DNA from: Terriglobia bacterium
GTDB lineage: Bacteria > Acidobacteriota > Terriglobia > Bryobacterales > UBA6623
Direction of reading: 5' to 3'
DNA: 64,000 nt
Assembly: GCA_009841225.1 (NCBI GenBank)
Contig: VXMF01000002.1
Coordinates: forward strand, 1 to 64,000
In this document: piece after piece, positions 56,109 through 64,000 of the stretch
Layout of the letters: each line of letters opens with the position of its first letter
Numbering within the stretch: position 1 is the first letter of the stretch
Position numbers and translations under genes: made by a program
Notes under the pieces: generated by a model
Database searches by the model: none
Told to the model about the DNA's origin: nothing
Seen by the model: the letters and a program-made list of their open reading frames with translations, nothing else

Positions 56109-58883
56109 ATGAACCCTCCGAGACTCGCCAGTGCGCTCGCCGCGCTGTTGCTGATTGGCGCTGCTAGCGCGCACGCGGCGAACGAAGCAGCCGAACGGCT
56201 GTTCGCGGTCCAAGTCAAGCCCTTGCTGGCCGAGCGCTGCTTTGTCTGTCACGGGCAGGACCAGAACGCGATCCTTGGTGGCTTGGACCTAACGTCTCGG
56301 GATGCCATGCTGCGTGGCGGCGCATCGGCCAGACCCGCGTTGACGCCCGGCAACGCCGGTGCAAGCTTGCTCTACTCGGCTGTGCTGCGCAAAGACCCGA
56401 AATTGCAGATGCCGCCCAAAGACAGCGACAGGCTGACGCAGGAGCAGGTGTGGCAGATTCGCGATTGGATCGATGCCGGCGCTCCGTGGCCCGATGCAGA
56501 AGCGGAGCGCAGGTACGTGCAGGACGATCTGGCCGACGCCCGCACCGCCGCGGGCGTCATCGTGCCGACCAGCGGCGGATTGTCGGACGACTGGACCAAC
56601 CGGCGCTACAAGGAAGACGACCTGTGGGCCTTCCGTCCGTTGAGTCCAGCCGAGCCACCGGTCACTGGCGCCGAGCACCCCGTGGATGCATTTATCGAGC
56701 GCAAGCTGGCGGATGCGGGCTTGGCACCCGCCAGCCGGGCCGACAAGCGGATGCTGATTCGCCGCGCGTCCTTTGACCTGACTGGCCTGCCGCCCACCCC
56801 AGAGCAAGTCGAAGCCTTCCTCCGGGACGACTCGGCCGCGGCCTGGCGCAAGGTGGTCGATCGCTTGCTGAAGAGCCCACAGTACGGCGAACAATGGGGA
56901 CGCCACTGGCTCGATGTCGTGCGCTATGCCGACACGGCAGGATATTCCAACGACTGGGAGCGCTCCAATGCCTGGCGCTACCGCGATTACGTCGTTCGCT
57001 CCCTGAACTCCGACAAACCCTATGACCGCTTCGTGCTGGAGCAGCTAGCCGGCGACATCCTCGATCCGGACAGCCCCGAGATGCGCGTTGCAACCGGCTA
57101 CCTGCGCATGGGGCCCTGGGAGCACACCGGCATGATGCAGAAGGTAGCTTCCCGCCAGCTCTATCTCGACGACATCACCAACAGCGTGGGAGAGTCGTTC
57201 CTGTCCCTGCCGCTGCGCTGCGCCAAGTGCCACGACCACAAGTTCGATCCGATTCCCACCCGCGATTACTACCGCATCTACGCAGTGTTCGAGACCACCC
57301 AACTTGCCGAACTGCCAGTTGAGTTCATCGAGGGCGAGAACCGCAACTACTTCGAGCAGGAGAGAGCGCGGCTGGAGCAACTGCTGGCGGCGGCCCAATC
57401 GGACGTTGCCAAGATCGAAGCCAAGGAAGAGCGAGCGGCCCGCGCTTGGAGTGCAGAGCGCGGCATAGAGTACCAGCCCAGGGAGAAGCTCAAGGACAAG
57501 CCCGAAGGCGAGAAACCGCCGCGCCATATCGGCCTGACGATTGACGATCTGGGCTATTTCAAGGTGCGCCGCAACGACGCCAAGATCTGGGGACGGCGCT
57601 TGGAGCGCTACCAGCCGATGGCGCACAGCGTATACGAGGGTCCGGTCAAGCACGAGAATTCCGAGCGGCTGCGCATGCCGGAGCCGGAGGAGATGCGCGG
57701 CCTGCCGCCGGAGTCGCATATCCTCAGCGGCGGCTCGGTGTATTCCAAGGGCGACAGGGTGACGCCGGGCGTGCTGAGCGCGGTACCTGTCAGCTACGAC
57801 CCCGCTCCATCCCGCAGGCGCTACGAAGTTCCCAGCACGATGACAGGGCGGCGCCTAGCGCTGGCGCGCTGGATCGCCGACCCAGAGAATCCCCTCTCCA
57901 CCCGCTCCATCGTCAATCGCATCTGGCAATACCATTTCGGGCGGGGCTTGGCCGAGAACGCCAACAACCTCGGCAAGATGGGCAAGAAGCCCACGCACCC
58001 CGAACTGCTCGACTGGCTGGCGCGGAGATTCGCCCAAGACGGCTGGTCACTCAAACAGATGCACCGCCTGCTGATGACATCGGAGGCGTACCAGCGCGCG
58101 GACCGGCCGGCCGACCAAGAAGAGGCTGCCCAGCGCGACCCGAACAATGACCTGCTCAGCTACTTCAGGCCGCGGCGGCTGACCGCCGAGGAGCTTCGCG
58201 ATTCCATGTTGGCCGTCTCCGGTGAACTCAATCCCGAGGTGGGCGGATTGCCGGTGTTCCCCGAGGCCAATGCAGAGTTTCAAGCTCAGCCGCGCATGAA
58301 TCAAGTGACCATCGCGCCCGCCTACCAACCCTCGCGGACGCTGGAGCAGCGCAACCGCCGCTCGCTCTACACCTACCGCATGCGGATGCAAACCGCTCCG
58401 CTGTTCGAGGTGTTCAACCAGCCCAGCTACGACCTGTCTTGCGAGCGGCGCGACAGTTCGACGGTGACGCCGCAAGCCTTCACGCTGATGAACAGCGACA
58501 ACTCGGTCGACCGCTCGATCGCCATGGCACTGCGGCTGCAGAGGGAAGAAGATTCTGTCCGGGGGCAGCTGCAGCGTGCCTTCGAACTCACGCTCGGACG
58601 CCCAGCTACCGATGACGAGATTGCCAAGACGTCCGCGCATGTCAAAGAGATGGCGGCGTACCACGAGCAGCACCAACCGGAGCTGATCGAGCCGGCTCGC
58701 GAGCTGGATCGCACGGTGGTCGAAGAGATGTCGGGCCTGGCGTTGCACTACAAGGAAAAGCTGGACGTTTACGAGGACTACGTTCCACACGTGAAGCCGT
58801 GGGATGTCGACGCAGAGACACGCGCACTGGCGGATGTATGCCTGGCCCTGTTCAACTCCAACGAGTTCATCTACGTGTACTGA
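56109..58883 (+). CDS. PSCyt1-DUF1549-DUF1553 cytochrome protein
   Basis: 924 aa. Signal peptide; CFVCH (44-48); DUF1549 core with RCAKCHDHKFDPIPTRDYYRIY; coiled-coil spacer (about 415-460, ERARLEQLLAAAQSDVAKIEAKEE); DUF1553 with STRSIVNRIWQYHFGRGLAENANNLG and the standard ending LCLALFNSNEFIYVY. No insert in the last domain. A GTG at 56100 is an alternative start. Pairs with the DUF1501 gene 30 bp downstream, in the standard order. Confidence 0.93.
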   Translation: MNPPRLASALAALLLIGAASAHAANEAAERLFAVQVKPLLAERCFVCHGQDQNAILGGLDLTSRDAMLRGGASARPALTPGNAGASLLYSAVLRKDPKLQMPPKDSDRLTQEQVWQIRDWIDAGAPWPDAEAERRYVQDDLADARTAAGVIVPTSGGLSDDWTNRRYKEDDLWAFRPLSPAEPPVTGAEHPVDAFIERKLADAGLAPASRADKRMLIRRASFDLTGLPPTPEQVEAFLRDDSAAAWRKVVDRLLKSPQYGEQWGRHWLDVVRYADTAGYSNDWERSNAWRYRDYVVRSLNSDKPYDRFVLEQLAGDILDPDSPEMRVATGYLRMGPWEHTGMMQKVASRQLYLDDITNSVGESFLSLPLRCAKCHDHKFDPIPTRDYYRIYAVFETTQLAELPVEFIEGENRNYFEQERARLEQLLAAAQSDVAKIEAKEERAARAWSAERGIEYQPREKLKDKPEGEKPPRHIGLTIDDLGYFKVRRNDAKIWGRRLERYQPMAHSVYEGPVKHENSERLRMPEPEEMRGLPPESHILSGGSVYSKGDRVTPGVLSAVPVSYDPAPSRRRYEVPSTMTGRRLALARWIADPENPLSTRSIVNRIWQYHFGRGLAENANNLGKMGKKPTHPELLDWLARRFAQDGWSLKQMHRLLMTSEAYQRADRPADQEEAAQRDPNNDLLSYFRPRRLTAEELRDSMLAVSGELNPEVGGLPVFPEANAEFQAQPRMNQVTIAPAYQPSRTLEQRNRRSLYTYRMRMQTAPLFEVFNQPSYDLSCERRDSSTVTPQAFTLMNSDNSVDRSIAMALRLQREEDSVRGQLQRAFELTLGRPATDDEIAKTSAHVKEMAAYHEQHQPELIEPARELDRTVVEEMSGLALHYKEKLDVYEDYVPHVKPWDVDAETRALADVCLALFNSNEFIYVY

Positions 58884-58913
58884 CGGCACGATGCGCAAGA
58901 GGGAGAAGCCGAC

Positions 58914-60326
58914 ATGACCAGCCAAGACTTCGCGGCGGTGCCGAGCACTCGCCGAAATTTCCTTTATTCGCTGGGCGCAAGCTTGGGCAGCGTGGCGTTC
59001 AGCGACTTGCTGGCCAAGGAAGCGGCCGGGCCGCTGGCGGTCAAGCAGCCGCATCATGCGGCCAAGGCCAAGGCTTGCATCTTCTTGGTGATGGAAGGCG
59101 GGCCGAGCCACATCGACACGTTTGATCCCAAGCCGAAGCTCGAGCAGTTGCACATGCAACAGTTCGAGAGGGCTGGCGAAGAGTTCTCTCCGATGTCCTC
59201 TGGCGTGCGCTACTACGTGCAGAGCCCGTACAAGTCCCGCAAGGTCGGCCGCGCCGGAATGGACATGTGCGAGCACTTCGTGCATCTGCCGGAGGTCGCG
59301 GACGAGCTGTGCTTCTATCGCGGCTGCCAGTCGGAATCCGTGGACCACCCAACGGCGCTGTACCACATCAACACAGGCAACAAATTCGGCGGGGACCCAG
59401 GTGTTGGCGGGTGGGTCACCTACGGGCTAGGCAGCGAGAACCAGAATCTTCCGGGCTACATCGTTTTGGCCGAGGCCGGTTTCCCGCAGGGCGGATCGGG
59501 CAACTGGACGAACGGCTTCCTGCCCGCCTACTACCAAGGCACCCCGTTGCGAGCGGAGGGATCGCCGATCCTGGACATCCATCCGCAATCGTGGAAGACC
59601 CGCGAGCACCAGCGCAAGAACCTCGACCTGCTCGCCGATCTCAATCGATCGCACCAAGCGAAGCATCCGAATCATGACGAGCTTGCGGCGCGCATGGCCA
59701 ATTACGAGCTTGCGTACCGCATGCAGGTCGAGGTGCCAGGCATCATCGACCTCGATGGCGAGCCGGAATCGGTCAGGGAGATGTACGGGCTGGACAATTC
59801 GGAGACGGGACCGTTCGGGCGGCGCTGCCTGCTAGCGCGACGATTGGTCGAGAAAGGCGTGCGCTTCGTACAGATCTTCTCCGGGGGCTGGGATTCGCAC
59901 GATTACTTGGAACGTTCGCACAAAGCGCGCATTTACAGCATTGACAAGCCCGTCACTGCGCTGATCAAGGATCTCAAGCAGAGGGGCCTGCTCGACGAGA
60001 CGCTTGTGGTGTGGCTCGGGGAGTTCGGCCGGAGCCCCGACAATCATCATCGAGGAGGTGGCGTCGCGATCGGCCGTGACCACAATGCCCACGCGCAGTC
60101 GATGTTTTTCGCCGGAGGCGGAGTGAAGGCTGGCCATGTGGTCGGCGCAACCGATGAGATCGGCAACACCGCGGTGGATGTGGTACATCCGATCAAGGAT
60201 CTGCATGTCACCCTGTTGCATTTGCTCGGTCTGGATGACAACAAGCTGACATACTTCCACGGTGGCCGCTTCAAGCAGCTGTCCCAGACCGGCGGTCAGG
60301 TGATCAAGGAACTGCTCTCGAGCTAA
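58914..60326 (+). CDS. DUF1501 Tat-exported protein
   Basis: 470 aa. STRRNFLYSLGASLGSVAF is a good Tat signal. Family blocks: CIFLVMEGGPSHIDTFDPKP, CEHFVHLPEVADELCFYRG, GVRFVQIFSGGWDSHDYLERS, VVWLGEFGRSPDN, GRDHNAHAQSMFFAGGGVKAG. A GAGGGAG site precedes the ATG. Second gene of the plus arm, partner of the 924-aa cytochrome protein. Only distantly similar to the DUF1501 at 45943, so the two pairs are probably old duplicates with different substrates. Confidence 0.93.
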   Translation: MTSQDFAAVPSTRRNFLYSLGASLGSVAFSDLLAKEAAGPLAVKQPHHAAKAKACIFLVMEGGPSHIDTFDPKPKLEQLHMQQFERAGEEFSPMSSGVRYYVQSPYKSRKVGRAGMDMCEHFVHLPEVADELCFYRGCQSESVDHPTALYHINTGNKFGGDPGVGGWVTYGLGSENQNLPGYIVLAEAGFPQGGSGNWTNGFLPAYYQGTPLRAEGSPILDIHPQSWKTREHQRKNLDLLADLNRSHQAKHPNHDELAARMANYELAYRMQVEVPGIIDLDGEPESVREMYGLDNSETGPFGRRCLLARRLVEKGVRFVQIFSGGWDSHDYLERSHKARIYSIDKPVTALIKDLKQRGLLDETLVVWLGEFGRSPDNHHRGGGVAIGRDHNAHAQSMFFAGGGVKAGHVVGATDEIGNTAVDVVHPIKDLHVTLLHLLGLDDNKLTYFHGGRFKQLSQTGGQVIKELLSS

Positions 60327-60508
60327 CAGCGCGAGCCGCTCCGCTGCCCCAGCCGACCGCTGCGGTGTTCTTCCGCTTGCGGAATCGACCCGCACTTGCT
60401 TCGGCCTCCGGTCGACCGGCGCCGCTGGACATCCTCAGGGCAGCGCCCAGCCGTTCCAATCTGGATCTGTTTCTGGCACCGACCAATCGAACCGGGCCGG
60501 CTGGCACC

Positions 60509-60949
60509 CTATTCGTATTGTCCGAGTAGCGTGAGGTCGAGGCCTGGAAACGTGACAAGTGCCTTATCGGTCGTGATAATTCCGAAACCGCTGGCAAGGG
60601 CGAAGCCGGCCAGATACGAGTCCATCCAGGCCTTGGGGCTTGCGGAGTCTCGCAGAGCGAGTGACTTCCAGCGGGCTTCGAGCCGAGAAGGATCGTTTGC
60701 CTGCAGAGCGACCCGGTTGTCACTCAAGATCCGCTCGTATAACCGCCATGCTCCTCGATGAGTGAGCGCAGGGACACCGTAGCGGCCCATTACCGCTCCT
60801 GTCCTAACCAGCCTCGGCAGCGACTGCTGCGTTGCTCGGCAGCAGCAGACAGAACCTTGCATTTCGATGGTCTCGAATCAGTTCCGGATGAGACGGTGAT
60901 GCTGGTGCTCAGAAAGGACCAGAGCTAACCAGACGTTGCTATCGCACAA
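60509..60949 (-). pseudogene. VapC toxin gene interrupted by an in-frame TGA
   Basis: Read from TTG at 60949 (overlapping the antitoxin end) the frame gives CDSNVWLALVLSEHQHHRLIRN, a PIN start with the catalytic Asp. A TGA at 60878-60880 (codon 24) follows, then FETIEMQGSVCCCRATQQS and the rest of the PIN domain (KAWMDSYLAGFALASGFGIITTDKAL) in the same frame. Family members usually have Trp at the stop position, so TGG to TGA is likely. A product from the internal ATG at 60862 would lack the first catalytic Asp. Confidence 0.75.
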
Positions 60950-61211
60950 TGCCCAGATCGGAAATCTCCGCTTCCCCTAAAATCTTTGCAACGCGCTCCG
61001 GCGTTAGCTCATCGCCGGGCTTTGCCGGGTGTGCGCACTTCACGAGTGGGAACTGGACGCGATTCCGGACCACTGGCTTCTCGGCTGAGGTTGCGGCTAA
61101 GCCCCGCCTGAGAAGGTTGGTGACGACTTCCCGGAGCTCTAGGTTTTCCTCAGCTGCCCGGACCTTGACCGCGCGCATCAATTCGTCCGGCAGATCAAGA
61201 GTAGTCTTCAC
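60939..61211 (-). CDS. VapB-like ribbon-helix-helix antitoxin
   Basis: 90 aa. MKTTLDLPDELMRAVKVRAAEENLELREVV is the RHH DNA-binding start of the DUF2191-like antitoxins; the C-terminal part would wrap the PIN toxin. GTG start at 61211, 6 nt after a TATAAC box, so leaderless. Intact although its toxin partner is interrupted; the two reading frames overlap by about 11 bp. Confidence 0.85.
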   Translation of the reverse strand: MKTTLDLPDELMRAVKVRAAEENLELREVVTNLLRRGLAATSAEKPVVRNRVQFPLVKCAHPAKPGDELTPERVAKILGEAEISDLGIVR

Positions 61212-61217
61212 ACTGAA

Positions 61218-61285
61218 GTTATACCAGAATCATGGTGGTCCATCCCAAAGTCTAGACTGGACTTCGGAAGGACCGTCAATGGACC
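61218..61285 (-). promoter_or_regulatory. Promoter and palindromes of the VapBC locus
   Basis: TATAAC on the minus strand (61218-61223) is followed upstream by a perfect 10-bp palindrome AGTCTAGACT (61249-61258) and a wider inverted repeat GGTCCAT (61237-61243)/ATGGACC (61279-61285). This is a likely autorepression site for the RHH antitoxin. Confidence 0.45.
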
Positions 61286-61404
61286 ATCTCACGGCCTTAG
61301 CCTGCCGGTCCGATCCGTAACGAATTGTCCATGCTGGCCGCAAGTGCATCAGCCCAACACCTGCCTGACGGGCACGCCAACGCTCGCATGGGAGCGGTCT
61401 CGGT

Positions 61405-62313
61405 CTACTTCCCAAGAATCTCCTCAACAAAGGGATCAATGTCTCGACTTCGGATCTCGACGGGAATCTGGTGCCCAAGATCCGGATAGATGATCGCGCG
61501 CGCGTCGCCCCCTTTCCGGTTGATTTCGTCAGCAAGCTGGCGGGCTTGGTCCGCGTCAGTGCGATCGTCCTTTCCGCCGTTCAAGATCAGAGTCGGCGCC
61601 TTGATGTCGCCCGCGAATGACATCACAGAACGCGCTCTGAGAGCTTCATCTCCTCCCCCGGTCTCCGCAACCACAGCATCCAGTACAGCCCGCTTCATCT
61701 CGCTAGCCTTCGCTTCTTCCCCAAGATCACGTAGATCAAGCAAGCCAGAGATGAGGACAACTCCAGAAACCGAGCTGTCTTGCGCCGCTACCAGCCCTGC
61801 CACCAATGCTCCCCGGCTCGTCCCGACGATCACAAGCTTCCTGGGTGAGACGTATCCGTCTGCGCGCAGCTTGGAGATGACCGCCCTGACGGCCTGCTGC
61901 GTAAAGGGCCCGCAGAAGTCCGCCTTTCCGGTAGATCGTCCGTAGCTCGGTTGCGAGACAGCCACGGCGAGATATCCTCGCTCGGCGGCCTGATCGAGCA
62001 CACCCCATCCGACGAAAACGCCACCACCCATCCGAGGACCCTCTTGATGCCCATGCAGGAAGATCAGCGTCGGCCACGGGCCCGCGCCAATCGGCCTCCG
62101 CATGAAGTACTCCACCTGCTTGGACGCGTCGTTGGGGTGTGGAATGAGCAGGCCTGACGACTGTGCACTCGACGTGCTCGCCTGCGTCAAGAAGCCAAGT
62201 GCGACTACCAACAAGAGTCTCGGCGCAAGGACGGCTGATGCTCCTTTTCCAATGGCCACTTCGTCAGAAGGCGCTTGTCGATTCACTATAGGCTTGACCC
62301 GAAGGGCTATCAA
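61405..62313 (-). CDS. Exported alpha/beta hydrolase (prolyl-oligopeptidase-like)
   Basis: 302 aa. After a basic stretch, RLLLVVALGFLTQASTSSAQ is a signal peptide; the TTG at 62313 is probably too early and the true start may be further in. Hydrolase fold: LIFLHGHQEG (oxyanion), nucleophile in GTSRG, Asp in GGKDDRT, His in LGHQIP. A dienelactone-hydrolase or S9-like esterase/peptidase is likely. Monocistronic; substrate unknown. Confidence 0.75.
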   Translation of the reverse strand: MIALRVKPIVNRQAPSDEVAIGKGASAVLAPRLLLVVALGFLTQASTSSAQSSGLLIPHPNDASKQVEYFMRRPIGAGPWPTLIFLHGHQEGPRMGGGVFVGWGVLDQAAERGYLAVAVSQPSYGRSTGKADFCGPFTQQAVRAVISKLRADGYVSPRKLVIVGTSRGALVAGLVAAQDSSVSGVVLISGLLDLRDLGEEAKASEMKRAVLDAVVAETGGGDEALRARSVMSFAGDIKAPTLILNGGKDDRTDADQARQLADEINRKGGDARAIIYPDLGHQIPVEIRSRDIDPFVEEILGK

Positions 62314-62514
62314 CCATTAACCGGCGCCGATCCTCCCCGCGAGTCTCATTCTCGTGCCCGTGCTCTGCACCGACCCCTTCCATCTGGCACGCATCTGCCG
62401 AGGATGCGTTCGGGTAGGTGATGTGATCAAAGGGGCCCGACCTATTGAATAGAGACGCTGCAAGATGGACCGGCCCGCAGGGAGTCCTCACGAAGAGCAG
62501 CTTGCATGCCGGTC

Positions 62515-64000
62515 CTATTCTGTCCTGACGGCACGAAACCCTGGCATCTGCTCTTTTTCAAGATTCCGCTGCTTGTCCTCTCCGACCTCGCGCAATAAGC
62601 GGGCACCTGCCTCTCGATCTCCTGTTTCGATGTATAGCTGCCCAAGTTGGTACTTGGCAGAAACCAGTGTCGGGTCCAAGCGGACGGCGGCCTCTAGATT
62701 GCGCATGGCCTCCTCCGGATCCGCTTCTGACAGGAGCTTGCCTAGCCGAAAATACGCTGGCGCGAAGTCCTTATTGAGCCGGAGAGCCCTGCGCAGGTGC
62801 AGTTCGGCGAGCTCGATCCCTCCTTCGCTCGATCCGTCTAGACGAGACCGATCCAACACGAAGCCGTAGATGTAGTGCATGTAGAAGTCTTCCGGGAAGC
62901 GCACGACTCCCCTTGCCAACTTCGCGAGAGCTTCCTCGACTTCTCCCGACATGAACAGACTCACCGCCAGCGCCGTCAGGGCGACTGAGTGATCCGGCGT
63001 CAGTTCGAGCGCCAGCGACAGCGCCTGTTGGGCTTGGTCGTACCGCTGTCCCTGCCCGAGCGTGATTCCCTTTTGGACTAGCAGCCGATATGAGGATGGA
63101 AGCTGGCCCAGGCCCAGGTCCAGAATCTCGAGAGCAAGTTTCGGATTGCTGTACTTGACGCAGAATTCCGCCAGTTCGATGTATCCCTCTTCAGACTTCG
63201 GGTCTGCTTGAATCGCCTCGCGCAGTGCCATCACAGCTGCATCGAGGTCACCTGACTCCTCGGACAGGGCGGCCACGAGAGACTTGATCTCTCTGGTGGG
63301 CGTGCGGCTAGCAAGCTGGCGGGCCAGTTCCAGCGCCTCGTCCTGCCGCCCCGACAGCGTGAGCACTTCCACCCTTCGAACGCCCAGACCCTCCAGACTG
63401 GCGTCTAGCGACTCGGCTCGTTCAAGATCTTCCAAGGCGTTGTCAAAGCGTCCGGCGATAGCTGCTATTTGGGCCGCATCGACCAGGTCGGGACCACTCA
63501 GGCCTGGTTGAGCGCGCAGCTTCTCCAACAGCTGGCGGGCGGATTCGACCTCTCCCACATGTTGCAGGGACCGCGCAAGCGCAAGCTGGGCGCGGGGCTG
63601 GGTCTGAAGCAGCGCGCCTAGTCCGTCCAAGCGCTCCACTGCTTCTTCGTGCCGACCCAATTGGGAATCGATCATGCCAAGGAACAAGCTCGCCTGCGCT
63701 TGAGCTTCCGGCACGTCTAGCAGCTTCCGAAGGTTGGCGCCGGCAGACTCGTACAGCCCGCTCTCGAACTCCGCCATGGCGAGGTTCTTGCGGGCCGCTA
63801 CGAATTCCGGGGCCAGCGCGAGAGCCCGCTCGAAGTAGGGAATCGAACTCCGCGGGTCGTCCTTGAGGCAGAGGATGGCTCCAACCATGTTCAATGCCTC
63901 GACATCGTCGGGGCGGTGCTCGACGCTCTCTGTGAAGATCGCCAAGGCCTCGTCAACGCGACCCTCTCTCAGGCTCTCAAGGCCTTTCGCGTGGTCCTGT
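62515..64000 (-). CDS. TPR protein (5' end outside the window)
   Basis: At least 494 residues, open to the right edge. There are many tetratricopeptide repeats, most with ALxLxPxxxxA endings (SVEHRPDDVEALNMVGAIL, YFERALALAPEFVAARKNLA, LSLALELTPDHSVALTALAV, LHLRRALRLNKDFAPAYFRL, AVRLDPTLVSAKYQLGQLYI). The frame runs through the edge (GLESLREGRVDEAL), so the start lies beyond 64000. Probably a scaffold or O-GlcNAc-transferase-like TPR domain; the function cannot be told from this part. Confidence 0.85.
   Translation of the reverse strand, partial: QDHAKGLESLREGRVDEALAIFTESVEHRPDDVEALNMVGAILCLKDDPRSSIPYFERALALAPEFVAARKNLAMAEFESGLYESAGANLRKLLDVPEAQAQASLFLGMIDSQLGRHEEAVERLDGLGALLQTQPRAQLALARSLQHVGEVESARQLLEKLRAQPGLSGPDLVDAAQIAAIAGRFDNALEDLERAESLDASLEGLGVRRVEVLTLSGRQDEALELARQLASRTPTREIKSLVAALSEESGDLDAAVMALREAIQADPKSEEGYIELAEFCVKYSNPKLALEILDLGLGQLPSSYRLLVQKGITLGQGQRYDQAQQALSLALELTPDHSVALTALAVSLFMSGEVEEALAKLARGVVRFPEDFYMHYIYGFVLDRSRLDGSSEGGIELAELHLRRALRLNKDFAPAYFRLGKLLSEADPEEAMRNLEAAVRLDPTLVSAKYQLGQLYIETGDREAGARLLREVGEDKQRNLEKEQMPGFRAVRTE

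Noticed and set aside
58047..59366. A 439-codon open frame on the minus strand across the PSCyt1/DUF1501 genes
   Set aside because: It is antisense to two clearly conserved proteins, Arg/His-rich, and matches no family; such frames are common in GC-rich DNA.
60878..60880. TGA in the VapC gene as a selenocysteine or recoded codon
   Set aside because: Relatives have Trp here, not Cys; no SECIS-like hairpin is apparent, and other genes in the window use TGA as stop.

Overview
The window is GC-rich bacterial chromosome, densely coding on both strands, with no phage, IS element, CRISPR array or rRNA. The gene content points to Acidobacteriota (Bryobacterales/Vicinamibacterales-like), with planctomycete-type families as a second possibility: Tat-exported DUF1501/DUF1552 proteins, PSCyt1/DUF1549/DUF1553 and DUF1587-1592-1588-1585 c-type cytochrome proteins, Cys-type sulfatases, a secreted ankyrin protein and a ThuA protein. 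The phylum call is inference from gene content only.

Layout. 0-6.3 kb: start of tuf behind tRNA-Tyr, a Tat-exported enolase-superfamily protein, a MoxR ATPase with a large acidic membrane protein, a TPR lipoprotein and a Phd/VapC-type toxin-antitoxin pair. 6.4-15.2 kb: an ABC (MacB-like) ATPase-permease-adaptor operon, a serine-synthesis pair (class V aminotransferase + serA), rpmB and an exported HNH nuclease. 15.4-23 kb: a tRNA-like relic, an Fsr-type MFS pump, a sorbosone-dehydrogenase-like protein, and a sulfatase/sodium symporter/51-aa membrane protein operon. 23-34 kb: housekeeping block with rsmA, tig-clpP, quinone reductase, M50 protease-ilvE, polA, a MaoC hydratase and an MFS pump. 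33.5-41.5 kb: POT peptide importer with an S9 peptidase lipoprotein, a second sulfatase, tRNA-Asp, an HpaI-type aldolase and a Gfo/Idh oxidoreductase. 41.5-45 kb: an AbiEi antitoxin whose AbiEii toxin is reduced to a stub, bracketed by 48-bp direct repeats, then HIT protein, dgt and a YfgM-like TPR protein. 45-60.3 kb: the accessory core, a two-armed divergent cluster of three exported cytochrome-domain proteins, three DUF1501/DUF1552 partners, a secreted ankyrin protein and a ThuA protein. 60.5-64 kb: a VapBC locus whose toxin carries an in-frame TGA, an alpha/beta hydrolase and a TPR protein running off the window.

How it fits together. The window suggests an organism that degrades complex organic polymers: sulfatases and sugar-acid-type enzymes for sulfated or decorated glycans, a peptide import plus peptidase pair, and the 15-kb exported cytochrome/DUF1501 cluster whose chemistry is not known. 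A second theme is transcription initiation: at least seven genes have a -10-like TANNNT (or TATAAC) box 6-7 nt before the start codon, the geometry of leaderless mRNAs. This also settles several ambiguous starts. A third theme is decay of toxin genes (AbiEii and one VapC) while the antitoxins stay intact.
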